NCBI RefSeq assembly: GCF_001468395.1
Contig: NZ_LNSG01000005.1
Span: 62,001-126,000, forward strand
Direction: 5' to 3'
Length of the DNA stretch: 64,000 bases
Origin: Sphingopyxis sp. H073
Lineage (GTDB): Bacteria > Pseudomonadota > Alphaproteobacteria > Sphingomonadales > Sphingomonadaceae
The position numbers and the translations under genes are program-made. Positions 34,390-44,219 of this stretch are shown here, one piece after another (position 1 is the first letter of the stretch; every line of letters starts with the position of its first letter). The notes under the pieces are model-generated. The model saw only the letters and a program-made list of their open reading frames with translations, did no database searches and had not been told where the DNA came from.

Positions 34390-36462
34390 TCATTCGGCAG
34401 CGATTGCGAAGGCATCGTCGGCGTCCGCCTGTTCGGCATCATCCGCAAGGAAATCGGGCAGGTCGGCGATTTCAGCTTCATCTGCTTCGATGACCGGCAA
34501 CCGCAGGGGTTCCGGCAACCAACCGGTGCCGCCCAGCAGCCGTTCGGCCTCGCGCGCCATGTCACCCTTCTTGAGATGTTCGATCAGGGCGGCGGTCGCA
34601 TCGCCCTTGGCTTCGCGGACCGCTTCAATGATCCGGGGTTTGGTCACCCGCCCGAGGTAGTTGTCGACCGTTGGGGTCCAGCCAGCCTCGGCCATGTCGA
34701 GCCCGACGACTGCTGCCAGAGCATCTGCGGCGGCAATGCGCTGCGCCATGCCATGCGCCGAAATGCGCCCGTCATAGCCCTTGCTCGGCTCAAACAGCGC
34801 ATTGACGCCGTGGCTGACACAGTGGGCGAGCAGTGCCATCTGCTCATCCTGCGGCATTGCGGCGAGGGCGTCCCACAGCGGCTGTGGTTCATCCGGCAGC
34901 CTTTCACCCCAATGTTCGTGCCGCGCCTGGATCGACTGGCTCCAGACACTCTCGCGCAAGTTCGGTGCGACATTGCCGAGCCAGGCCTGGGTGACGCCGA
35001 TCTGCACACAACCATGAGTCCCGTGGGGACGGAACACCGACAGGACGAGCGCATGGAGAAGGGCGAGGAAAGCCGCCTGCGGAGCGTTGGCCAGTGCATC
35101 GCGCAGAGCGAGCGTGCGTTCAGCAGTGAGTTCGGAAACGAGCCTGTCAGGTAGCGGTTTGATCGCCTCGTCTTCGTCGTCGTCACCGCCGGTCTGCGCC
35201 GCTTGCCCTGCCACGGTGACAGTCGGGCCATCGGACACGTCTGCGTTGGCATCGTGCGCACTGTCATTCTGGCCATCAGCGAGGGGTTCATCTTCAGGAC
35301 GGACATAGCCGCGGTCGATCCGCAGGCGACCATCATGGGTCAGCGAAATGAACACGCCGGCGCGCGCCATGTCGTCCGGATCGTAGACGGTGGGACGAGT
35401 GTTCAGGGCGGTCAGTTCGGCATCGATCTCGGTCAGCCGCGCATCGACTTCGTCGGGAAGGTCGCTGCCATCGCCGTAGTCGTCGCCAATGCGGTCATAT
35501 TCCTCGACCAGCACATCACGCCGTGCCTGCTCGTCGTCGGTCAACGGAACGGTCGTGCCGACGATCCGGCGTTTGCCGCGCTCGCAGCCATAGGGCAGGT
35601 CAACCGCAGCCTCGACCCATTTCCAGCCATCTGCACCGATTTCCTGGGCGAGTTCGGCGAGCTTCTCGCTCACCAGCAATTCGACCAGTCCGGGATCCTG
35701 CAACCATCCATCCTCGTCCGACGAAAACAGATCGCGCATCACATAGCCGCCAGCCTCGGTGTAGGCGTCAATGCCGATGAACCGGACGCGGCGGTCACTT
35801 GCGGAGATCGCATCTTCGGTCAGCAAGCGGCGGATGTGGTAAGCCGGCACATGGTGCCCCTGATTGACCTGTTCCCAGACCTGCTCTTGGCGCGCGTGGT
35901 TGTCGGTGACCGAGAAGGCCATGAGCTGTTCGAGCGTGATGCCGTCCTCACCATAGATCTCGAGCAGGGTGGGCGAGACCGAGGCGAGCCGCAAGCGCTG
36001 GCGTACGGTCGAGACAGACACGAAGAACCGCGCGGCAATGTCTTCCTCCGACAGACCGGCTTCGATCAGCGCGCTGAAGGCACGGAACTGGTCGAGCGGA
36101 TGCAGGGCAACGCGCATGACGTTTTCAGCGAGCGAATCCTCTTCGGCGATCCCGGCTTCGCGCACGACGCAAGGGACCGGTTGATCCTTGGCCATCCGCT
36201 TGGTCTTCACCAGCAGTTCGAGGGCCCGGAAACGGCGGCCACCGGCCGGCACTTCGAACATTCCGGTTTCCTTGCCGTCGGCGTCAAGCACGGGGCGGAC
36301 GTTGATGCTCTGGAGCAGGGTCCGGCGATAAATGTCCTCGGCCAGATCCTCGATTGAAAGGCCGGCTTTCACGCGCCGCACATTCTTCTGGCTCAGCACC
36401 AGCTGCGAAAACGGGATGTCGCGCGAGGAACTGAGCACGAGCTTGGGCAGTGTCTTGGTCAT
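34390..36462 (-). CDS. large ParB/Srx-fold protein (690 aa)
   Basis: Start at the ATG of 36462, with ATGGAGAAA upstream. Residues ~12-190 are a ParB/Spo0J domain: PFSQLVLSQKNVRRVKAGLS, AGGRRFRALELL, ENVMRVALHPLDQFRAFSAL and the HTH LSEEDIAARFFVSVSTVRQR. The C-terminal ~400 residues are an acidic, family-specific extension. No parA is nearby, so it is unlikely to be a classical partition protein; ParB-fold proteins of this length occur on plasmids and integrative elements with DUF932 and DarB-like genes. A DNA-binding, possibly nuclease or regulatory, role is inferred. Its 5' leader matches that of the DUF932 gene. Confidence 0.82.
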   Translation of the reverse strand: MTKTLPKLVLSSSRDIPFSQLVLSQKNVRRVKAGLSIEDLAEDIYRRTLLQSINVRPVLDADGKETGMFEVPAGGRRFRALELLVKTKRMAKDQPVPCVVREAGIAEEDSLAENVMRVALHPLDQFRAFSALIEAGLSEEDIAARFFVSVSTVRQRLRLASVSPTLLEIYGEDGITLEQLMAFSVTDNHARQEQVWEQVNQGHHVPAYHIRRLLTEDAISASDRRVRFIGIDAYTEAGGYVMRDLFSSDEDGWLQDPGLVELLVSEKLAELAQEIGADGWKWVEAAVDLPYGCERGKRRIVGTTVPLTDDEQARRDVLVEEYDRIGDDYGDGSDLPDEVDARLTEIDAELTALNTRPTVYDPDDMARAGVFISLTHDGRLRIDRGYVRPEDEPLADGQNDSAHDANADVSDGPTVTVAGQAAQTGGDDDEDEAIKPLPDRLVSELTAERTLALRDALANAPQAAFLALLHALVLSVFRPHGTHGCVQIGVTQAWLGNVAPNLRESVWSQSIQARHEHWGERLPDEPQPLWDALAAMPQDEQMALLAHCVSHGVNALFEPSKGYDGRISAHGMAQRIAAADALAAVVGLDMAEAGWTPTVDNYLGRVTKPRIIEAVREAKGDATAALIEHLKKGDMAREAERLLGGTGWLPEPLRLPVIEADEAEIADLPDFLADDAEQADADDAFAIAAE

Positions 36463-36519
36463 CGGGTTTCTCCATGACGGGCCGCCCGAAAGACTCTCTC
36501 TCAGGCCCGGACCCGTCAC
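36463..36519 (-). promoter_or_regulatory. conserved GAGAGAGAG hairpin leader, copy A
   Basis: Read on the minus strand: TGACGGG, spacer, GAGAGAGAG, spacer, CGG-N3-GCC, then CCCGTCA directly followed by the RBS TGGAGA and the ParB-like ATG. The 7-bp arms (36512-36518 and 36475-36481) enclose the GA tract. The same arrangement is upstream of the DUF932 gene. Likely a cis-acting RNA element in the mRNA leader. Confidence 0.6.
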
Positions 36520-36591
36520 GAAGCGAAGCGCCGCCCTCTCACTCTGAGAAGGCAGCGCAACGTTCAAGTAACACGCTGGGCCCGGGGAGGC

Positions 36592-37785
36592 TTAGTGCAC
36601 CCGGTCGAGCAACTTCTTGGCCTTGCCCTCCATGTCGAGCCGGGCGTCCTGATGGGGCTTGGACCGCGCAAGGGCAGTGATGCCCTGCACGAAATCGAAG
36701 ATCGATTCCGGCGGGCGGCCTTCCTCGGCGAGGACGGTCTCGATGATCCGGCCGGTTTCAGCCTTGGAGAATCCGCGCGCCCGGAGGAAATCCTGCCGGT
36801 CTTCGTCGCTACTGGCGACAATTCGCTCCCGCGCGGTCTTGATGCCGTTGATGAACGGCTGCGGCGAGGAATTGGCAAAGTTCAGCAGCGCCGGTTCGGC
36901 TTCATGGGCAAAGCGGTTCGCGGCATATTTGCTGTGGCGAATGCTGATCTCCTCGAAGTCCTCCACCCCCCACAGGTTCCGGTTCTGGCAGACCGCGCGC
37001 AGGTAGAAGCTCGCCATGCCGAGCGTCTTTGCGCCGACCTCGGAGTTCCAGCAATAGAACCCGCGGAAGTACAGATCGGGCGATCCGTCGGGCAAGCGCC
37101 CGGCTTCGATCGGGTTGAGATCATCGACCAGAAACAGGAAGACATCGCGATCCGATGCATAGAGCGTGGTCGTATCCTTCGAGATGTCGACGTTAGGATT
37201 GTAGACCCCGGTCGACCAGTCGAGCACGCCCGGAACCTTCCAGCGTGTGTCGCCGGTGCCGTTGCCAGCGATCTTCTGCACGGCTTCGACGAGTTCGTGG
37301 TCGTAGATCCGGCCGTAGTCGGGGCCTGTCACTGCGCGCAGTTCGAGGCGGCCATTGTCGGTTTCGAGCGTTTTGATCTGCTCGGCTCGGTTGGAGGTCA
37401 GCCCGTATTGCAGATTGATCGCGGCCAGCGGCGCCGGAAGTTGGCGCAGATAGGCAGCAGGAGCGCCTACCTGGCTGGCCAGTTGCCCAAAGCTCCAGTG
37501 GGTTGGCGTCACCGGTGCCTCGGCACCCGGCAACATGAGAGCCAGGCGTTCCGGATCATTGCGGTTCGCCTCGACATGGATCAGCGCCGTCTCGACCACG
37601 CGCGTCCGGCTCCGGTCAGACCGACCGCGCACCGACCGGGCAAGATCGCCCAATGACAGAAACCTCTCATCATCGGGGCGCGAGAACCATTCCGACGACA
37701 CCCGACCCACGCGCGAGCCGCGCGAGACATCCACCTTGTAACCGCCGCTTGAGTCGCGGCGCGTATCGAGAACCTGCATATCCAT
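36592..37785 (-). CDS. DUF932-family protein
   Basis: 397 aa from the ATG at 37785 with TGGAGA upstream. Marks of the DUF932 (phage/plasmid-like TIGR03299) family: FLSLGDLARSVRGRSDRSRT, HWSFGQLASQVGAPAAYLR, RAVTGPDYGRIYDHELVEAV, FLFLVDDLNPIE and CQNRNLWGVEDFEEISIRHS. Members occur on phages, plasmids and integrative elements; the biochemical role is unknown to me. First gene of the operon that continues through ParB-like, DUF6117-like and DarB-like genes. A 129-nt gap to the next gene contains leader copy A. Confidence 0.82.
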   Translation of the reverse strand: MDMQVLDTRRDSSGGYKVDVSRGSRVGRVSSEWFSRPDDERFLSLGDLARSVRGRSDRSRTRVVETALIHVEANRNDPERLALMLPGAEAPVTPTHWSFGQLASQVGAPAAYLRQLPAPLAAINLQYGLTSNRAEQIKTLETDNGRLELRAVTGPDYGRIYDHELVEAVQKIAGNGTGDTRWKVPGVLDWSTGVYNPNVDISKDTTTLYASDRDVFLFLVDDLNPIEAGRLPDGSPDLYFRGFYCWNSEVGAKTLGMASFYLRAVCQNRNLWGVEDFEEISIRHSKYAANRFAHEAEPALLNFANSSPQPFINGIKTARERIVASSDEDRQDFLRARGFSKAETGRIIETVLAEEGRPPESIFDFVQGITALARSKPHQDARLDMEGKAKKLLDRVH

Positions 37786-37841
37786 GGGGAATCTCCATGA
37801 CGGCTGGCCGGGAGCCTCTCTCTCGACCCTCATTCCGTCAC
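37786..37841 (-). promoter_or_regulatory. conserved GAGAGAGAG hairpin leader, copy B
   Basis: Read on the minus strand: TGACGG, spacer, GAGAGAGAG, spacer, CGG-N3-GCC, CCGTCA, TGGAGA, then the DUF932 ATG. Arms are at 37835-37840 and 37798-37803; the arm-to-arm distance is 43 bp against 44 bp in copy A. One outer base pair present in copy A is lost here, and the spacers differ, so structure rather than spacer sequence is kept. Confidence 0.6.
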
Positions 37842-38328
37842 GGCGAAGCCCGCCAGACTTTCACTTTCAAATCCCAAGGCTTGTAGTTGCACGAGCGACC
37901 AGCGAGATCGCCATGGCAGAAAATCTGCACCCTGACAGAGGCGGAGCGTCGCGTCATCGCTTGCGCAGGCGGAAAGGCGGGGCCTGTCGGCTTTCCCGGC
38001 CTGCGCTTTGGGCCATGTCCGCCGGATCAGAGTGCGTGCGGGGCCCCATGCGTCAGACACCGCGCCCTCAGGAGCAGGGCCGACAGCCCTGCGGGACAGA
38101 GCGCGTCAGCAGCCCCGCTCCTCGTTTCGGGGCGTTGCGGGGTGTCCCCGCTGAGGTGGGTGTGAAGAAGACGCGCAGCGGGTTCGACCAGGGAGGAAGC
38201 GTCCTCCCGCACATCGAAAATCAAGCCTCTACGCCAGCCTACGAAACACGTTGATTACGTGGCGATTACGTGGCTCTCGACAGCCCCTTGGAAGGGGTGT
38301 ATATTTGCACTTAAGCCATTGAGAAGTT
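37842..38328. other. 487-bp region between the operon and tRNA-Lys
   Basis: No gene is supported. It holds a perfect hairpin GCAGGGC-CGACA-GCCCTGC (38074-38092), a tandem 11-mer GATTACGTGGC (38253-38263, 38264-38274) and a palindrome CCCCTTGGAAGGGG (38284-38297). The operon promoter must be here. The tandem repeat lies 55 bp from the tRNA 3' end, where integrase arm sites occur in tRNA-targeting elements. Confidence 0.35.
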
Positions 38329-38404
<76 letters not shown>

Positions 38405-38516
38405 ACATGCCGGTTTCGGCATTCTTCTGCGGGGCCGGGAAACTCCCTGCCTCGCGAAGAGAGCGCGCCGCTATCATGGTGTTTCGGGCTTGGCAATGCC
38501 CAATTGCAGATTTTCT

Positions 38517-39623
38517 TCAATGAAAGCGGCGTGTCCCGGTTTTGCTGTCGTTTTCGATCGCCAGGATGATGCCGACGCACGTCATGATCGTCAGCATCGA
38601 CGAACCGCCGTAGGAAAAGAGCGGCAGCGGGATGCCGACGACGGGCGCCATGCCCATCACCATCGACAGGTTGATCGCGATGTAGAAAAAGATCGTCATC
38701 GTGAGCCCCGCCGCGGTGAGCTGGCCGAAGCGCGTCCGGGCACGGAGCGCGACGCGCGTGCCCCAGCGCAGCAGCAGGAAGAAGGCGAAGAGCAGCGCCA
38801 GGCCACCGATCAGTCCCCATTCTTCCGCCATCGTTGCGAAGATGAAGTCGGTGTGGCCTTCGGGGAGATAGTCGAGATGGCTCTGCGACCCGTTGAGGAA
38901 ACCCTTGCCGCCGATCCCGCCCGAACCGATCGCGATCTTCGACTGGCTGATATGATAGCCCGCGCCCAGGGGGTCGCTTTCGGGGTCGAGGAAGATCAGG
39001 ACGCGCTTCTGCTGATAGTCATGCAGCATCGAGAAGAGGATGGGCAGCGCCGCGACGCCGGCACCCGCTGCGCTGCCGAACCACCAGAAGGGAAGGCCCG
39101 CGACGAACATCACCACGACGCCGCCGATCGAGATCGCGAGCGCCGTGCCGAGGTCGGGCTGGAGCATGACGAGTGCCGCCGGAAAGCCGATCGCGAGGAG
39201 GGCGGGCCAGAGCGCGGTGAAGGTACGCGTGTTGCCCGGGGGCAGCTGCGTATAGAAGCGTGCAAGCGCGATCACGATCGCGACTTTCATCAGCTCGGAT
39301 GGCTGGAGGTTGATGAAGCCGAGGTTGAGCCATCGCTGGCTGCCGCCGCCGACGAAACCGAGCAGTTCGACCGCCATCAGCAGCGCGAGCACCCCGATAT
39401 AGCCGATATAGGCGAAATCCTCGAAGAGACGGAGCGGGAGGCGTCCGATCACGAGCGCGGCGCCCAGAAAGACGAGGAAGCGGACACCCTGCTGCCACGC
39501 CCAAGGCGACCAGTTGCCGCCCGCCGCCGAATAGAGGACGAGCAGGCCGAAGCCGCAGATAGCCGCCAAAAGCGCCATGAGCTTCCAGGGGAAGCGCTGG
39601 ATCGCGGGTGGAACCGGGATCAT
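38517..39623 (-). CDS. rodA: rod shape-determining peptidoglycan glycosyltransferase RodA
   Basis: A 368-aa SEDS protein with about ten transmembrane helices. Typical blocks: RFLVFLGAALVIGRLPLRLF, GSQRWLNLGFINLQPSELMK, MLQPDLGTALAI, YHISQSKIAIGSGGIGGKGF, FLPEGHTDFIF-like (DYLPEGHTDFIFATMAEEWG) and PLFSYGGSSMLT. It polymerises lipid II with its PBP2 partner in the elongasome. Its ATG overlaps the mrdA stop (ATGA), which fixes the start at 39623; the longer frame runs back through mrdA. Last gene of the mre-mrd operon. Confidence 0.95.
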   Translation of the reverse strand: MIPVPPAIQRFPWKLMALLAAICGFGLLVLYSAAGGNWSPWAWQQGVRFLVFLGAALVIGRLPLRLFEDFAYIGYIGVLALLMAVELLGFVGGGSQRWLNLGFINLQPSELMKVAIVIALARFYTQLPPGNTRTFTALWPALLAIGFPAALVMLQPDLGTALAISIGGVVVMFVAGLPFWWFGSAAGAGVAALPILFSMLHDYQQKRVLIFLDPESDPLGAGYHISQSKIAIGSGGIGGKGFLNGSQSHLDYLPEGHTDFIFATMAEEWGLIGGLALLFAFFLLLRWGTRVALRARTRFGQLTAAGLTMTIFFYIAINLSMVMGMAPVVGIPLPLFSYGGSSMLTIMTCVGIILAIENDSKTGTRRFH

Positions 39624-41527
39624 TGGGCGAGGCCCGGATCGGGCGCCGCAATGCCGGCCTTCCAGGCGGCGTAGTTGCGGTCCATGCGTTCCTTGATCGT
39701 GCCGCCCCAGCCGGCCTCGAAGGTCTCGAGCGCCTCCATCCCCTTTTCGCGATCGTAGATGAAGGTTAAGACGTCCTTGGCGACGGGCGCCGCGGCGCGA
39801 CTGCCGCCCATGCCATGCTCGATAATGACCGAAATCGCGTAGCGGGGATTGTCGACCGGTGCGAAGCCGATGAACAGGCCGTGGTCGCGAAAGCGCCACG
39901 TCCCCCCCTTGCCGTTACCGGTGTTGAGGCCTCGCACCTGCGCGGTGCCGGTCTTGCCCGCCATCGCGATGCCATCGAGCGGCAGGCGGCTGCGCCCGGC
40001 GGTGCCGCCCGGCCCATTGACGACGAGGTTCATGCCTTCGCGTGCTGTGGCCAGCGCCTCGGCAGAGAAGGGGAGGGCCTCGTTCTTGAACTGCCGGTTG
40101 ACGAGGCGCGGATAGAGGCGGCGGCCCGACGCGATGCGCGATGCCATGACGGCGAGCTGGAGCGGGTTCACGCTGACATAGCCCTGGCCGATGACCGCGT
40201 TCAGCGAGTCCGATGCCGACCATGGCTGGTCATATTTCTTCATTTTCCAGGCGCTGTCGGGAATCGTTCCGAAACGCTGGTTGCTGCCCGCGAGCTGGAA
40301 TTCCTCGCCTAGCCCCATCAGGCGCGCGGTCGGCGCGATCGCATCATAGCCCAGCCGGTGGGCAACCCAGTAGAAATAGCTGTTACAGCTTTTCATGATC
40401 GCGTGCGGCATGTCGAGGCTGCCATGCGTGCCGAGGCAGCGGAAGAAGCGGCTGCCGAGGCGGTAGCCGCCGATACAGGTGTGGCGCTCGCTGGGGTCGA
40501 TGCCATGCTCGATCGCGGCGATCGCGGCCATCGGCTTCAGCGTCGATCCCGGCGGATAGAGGCCGCGCGTCGCCTTGTTGATCAGCGGCTGGTGATCGTC
40601 GGCGCGCAGCCAGCTATATTCCGAATTGCTGATCCCGTCCGAGAAGCTGTTCGGATCGAAGCTCGGCATCGAGACGAAGGCGAGGATGTCGCCGGTATGC
40701 GTGTCGATGACGACCGCCGCGCCGGACTCGGGGCCCATGCGCCGCGCGACATAGTCCTGCAGGTCGGCGTCGATGGTCAGGTGAACGGTCTTGCCCTGCA
40801 CGTCGGGCTGGGTCGACAGTTCGCGCACGACCTTGCCACGCGCGGTGACCTCGACGCGTTTGGCGCCGGGCTTGCCGCGCAGCATCTGCTGGAAATATTT
40901 CTCGAGCCCGTCCTTGCCGGTCTTGTAGCCGGGGGTGATGTAGAGCGGGTCCTTGACCTTCTCATATTCCTCGGCGGTCGGCGCGCCGACATAGCCGATG
41001 AGGTGCCCGACGGCGGCGCCGGTCGGATAGTTGCGCGCGAAGCCGCGCTGCGGCGCGACACCGGGCAGTTCCGGCAGGTGGACGAGGATCGACGAATATT
41101 CCTGCTCGGTCATATCCTCGGCGATGGCGACCGGCTGGAAGCCCGATGCGGCCTTCAGGTCGCGCTCGATACGTTCCATCGCGTCATTGTCGAGGCGGAG
41201 CAGCGTGCGGAGCTGCCCGAGGACATTCTCCTTATTGTGCAGCCGGTCGGGGATGATGTCGACGCGCAAGGACACGCGGTTGTTCGCAAGCGCCTTGCCG
41301 TTCCGGTCGACGATCCAGCCGCGGCGCGGCGGGACGAGCGTCAGATTGACGCGGTTGCTTTCCGCTTCGAGCACATAGCGTTCGTTGTCGATCACCGAAA
41401 TATAGGCCATGCGCGCGGCGAGCGCCACGCCGACCGCCGCCTGCGCGCCGCCGACGACGAGCGCGCGGCGGGTAAAGGTGAAGCCGCGCCAGGCTTCGGT
41501 GATCGGGGGACTCTTTTTGCCAAACAT
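39620..41527 (-). CDS. mrdA: penicillin-binding protein 2
   Basis: A 635-aa class B PBP. One N-terminal membrane anchor (ALVVGGAQAAVGVALAARMA), a dimerisation/pedestal domain, then the transpeptidase with STLK (in GSTLKPMAAI), SCN (in MKSCNSYFYW) and KTG (in MAGKTGTAQVRG). It cross-links side-wall peptidoglycan together with RodA. It lies 9 nt after mreD and overlaps rodA by 4 nt. Confidence 0.95.
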   Translation of the reverse strand: MFGKKSPPITEAWRGFTFTRRALVVGGAQAAVGVALAARMAYISVIDNERYVLEAESNRVNLTLVPPRRGWIVDRNGKALANNRVSLRVDIIPDRLHNKENVLGQLRTLLRLDNDAMERIERDLKAASGFQPVAIAEDMTEQEYSSILVHLPELPGVAPQRGFARNYPTGAAVGHLIGYVGAPTAEEYEKVKDPLYITPGYKTGKDGLEKYFQQMLRGKPGAKRVEVTARGKVVRELSTQPDVQGKTVHLTIDADLQDYVARRMGPESGAAVVIDTHTGDILAFVSMPSFDPNSFSDGISNSEYSWLRADDHQPLINKATRGLYPPGSTLKPMAAIAAIEHGIDPSERHTCIGGYRLGSRFFRCLGTHGSLDMPHAIMKSCNSYFYWVAHRLGYDAIAPTARLMGLGEEFQLAGSNQRFGTIPDSAWKMKKYDQPWSASDSLNAVIGQGYVSVNPLQLAVMASRIASGRRLYPRLVNRQFKNEALPFSAEALATAREGMNLVVNGPGGTAGRSRLPLDGIAMAGKTGTAQVRGLNTGNGKGGTWRFRDHGLFIGFAPVDNPRYAISVIIEHGMGGSRAAAPVAKDVLTFIYDREKGMEALETFEAGWGGTIKERMDRNYAAWKAGIAAPDPGLAQ

Positions 41528-41536
41528 GAAGGGGTT

Positions 41537-42058
41537 TTATCGACGTTTCAGGCGGAAATTGTCAAACTTGCCGGTGAGGCGAAGGAAGAGCGGGAGGAGC
41601 AGGATCGAAACGATGATTTGCGGCGCGACCAGGCCCAAAACGCGTCCGGTCTCGGCGTGCGGATGGGTGAGCAGCGCGGCGATCGACTGGACGATAGCCA
41701 CGAGCAGCGCGCCGATCGCCCAGTCGTGGAAAAAGCCGCGCCAATAGATGCGCTGCGACAGATAGGCGATCGCGATGCTCGCCGCGGTCCACAGGAAGAC
41801 GGCCGTGCCGATCGGCGCGCCGCTGAACAGGTCGTCCCACAGGCCGAGGGGCAGACCGATCCACACCGGCCACATCTCCGTCCGCAGCAGCTGCCAGCAG
41901 AGGAAGAACAGCAGGCCGAGCGGCGGCAGCACCGGCGAACTCGCGACCAGCGGCAGCATCAGCGGCAGCGCCGATGCGATCAGCACCGTGGCGACCGGCA
42001 CCGCGCGCATCCGCCACAGCGATGCCGGTTCGCCGAGACGCGGCCCTTTCTGGTTCAT
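41537..42058 (-). CDS. mreD: rod shape-determining protein MreD
   Basis: A 173-aa integral membrane protein with about five helices (VATVLIASALPLMLPLVAS, LPPLGLLFFLCWQLLR, WIGLPLGLWDDLFSGAPIG, AIGALLVAIVQSIAALL, IIVSILLLPLFLRL). GL..DLFSG is the usual MreD signature. The ATG overlaps the mreC stop by 4 nt. Sequence is poorly conserved in this family; identity rests on topology and operon position. Confidence 0.92.
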   Translation of the reverse strand: MNQKGPRLGEPASLWRMRAVPVATVLIASALPLMLPLVASSPVLPPLGLLFFLCWQLLRTEMWPVWIGLPLGLWDDLFSGAPIGTAVFLWTAASIAIAYLSQRIYWRGFFHDWAIGALLVAIVQSIAALLTHPHAETGRVLGLVAPQIIVSILLLPLFLRLTGKFDNFRLKRR

Positions 42059-42960
42059 GGCGCCTTCGGAACCTCCGGCACCGCGTCGGCGTCGGGCTTC
42101 AGCAGCGCCTCGGCATTGTCGGGCGTATAGGGGCGAAGCACCGACACCGCGTCGACCTTCGCGGGGTCGGCGAGCGGACGGGCGAGGGCGCCGTCGTCCT
42201 GGCGGCGGATGACGATCGCGACCGGGATGTTCGGCGGATAGAGGCCGCCGGTTCCTGAGGTGACGAGGATATCGCCGGGTTTGAACGGATTGTTCGCGAT
42301 ATTGAGCGTGCGGATGTCGAGATCGCCGTTGCCGCGGCCATAGGCAAGCGCGGGCAGACCGTCGCGCGCGCGGCGGACGGGAACGATATTGTCGATATCG
42401 GTGATCAGCAGCACCTGCGATACCGACGGACCCGAGCCGAGGATGCGGCCGATCAGACCGTCGGCACCGCGCACCGGTTGACCCGCCGCGACACCCAGAT
42501 TGCGTCCGATGCTGAGCAGCGCGATGCGCTTGCTGCTCGTCGAGGTCGAGGTGAGCAGATACCCGTTGGCGATCGCGGTCTTGTCGGCCTCCTGCAGTTT
42601 GAGCAGCGTCTTGAGCTGCCGGTTCTCTTCCTGCAGCGAGCTGGTTGCGACCAGCTGGCGGCGGGTCGCGGCGAGTTCCTTGCGGAGCCGGCGGTTCTGC
42701 GATCCTGCACCAACATAGGCGGACACGGCGTCATCGATGCCCGAGATCGAACCGATGACCGACCGGCTGGCGCGCGCGATCGGCGCCGTGACCTCGTGGC
42801 TCGCGACGCGCAGCGCAGCGAAGCCGACGGGATCGACGACCGAAAGCACAGCCAGCAGCAAGCCCGCCACTGCCCCTGTCACCGCAATGACATAGGCAAC
42901 GAACAGGCTGTACTGGGCCTTTCGGGATTGCCCCGGACGCCGATGTGCCGGGCGGACCAT
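42055..42960 (-). CDS. mreC: cell shape protein MreC
   Basis: 301 aa. One transmembrane helix (FVAYVIAVTGAVAGLLLAVL), a coiled coil (ENRQLKTLLKLQEADKT) and two periplasmic β-barrels with VNRGRNLGVAAGQPV-like (ISIGRNLGVAAGQPVRGADG, LIGRILGSGPSVSQVLLITD, DILVTSGTGGLYP). It links the MreB filament to PBP2. The last ~30 residues are Pro/Ala-rich. 17 nt separate it from mreB. Confidence 0.94.
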   Translation of the reverse strand: MVRPAHRRPGQSRKAQYSLFVAYVIAVTGAVAGLLLAVLSVVDPVGFAALRVASHEVTAPIARASRSVIGSISGIDDAVSAYVGAGSQNRRLRKELAATRRQLVATSSLQEENRQLKTLLKLQEADKTAIANGYLLTSTSTSSKRIALLSIGRNLGVAAGQPVRGADGLIGRILGSGPSVSQVLLITDIDNIVPVRRARDGLPALAYGRGNGDLDIRTLNIANNPFKPGDILVTSGTGGLYPPNIPVAIVIRRQDDGALARPLADPAKVDAVSVLRPYTPDNAEALLKPDADAVPEVPKAP

Positions 42961-42977
42961 GGTGCGACGTTACCCGA

Positions 42978-44024
<1,047 letters not shown>

Positions 44025-44219
44025 CTATACTGCTTCCTGTCATCGGCGCCGCCGGTCCAGGATGGACCGTGCCCCCGTAGAATTTTGACTCCGCATGTCC
44101 CGCCGTCAACAGCAGCAATCAGGGGGAGAGTCCGGCCTGTCCGAACGGATGGCTGGATAAAATGATCAGGCTGTGCGGATGGGTCGCGATTTGCGTCCGA
44201 CTGCGCTAGGAGAGCTTCC

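Noticed and set aside
34390..36462. Classical plasmid partition (ParB) system
   Set aside because: No ParA gene or parS-like repeats are seen, and the protein is about twice the normal ParB length.
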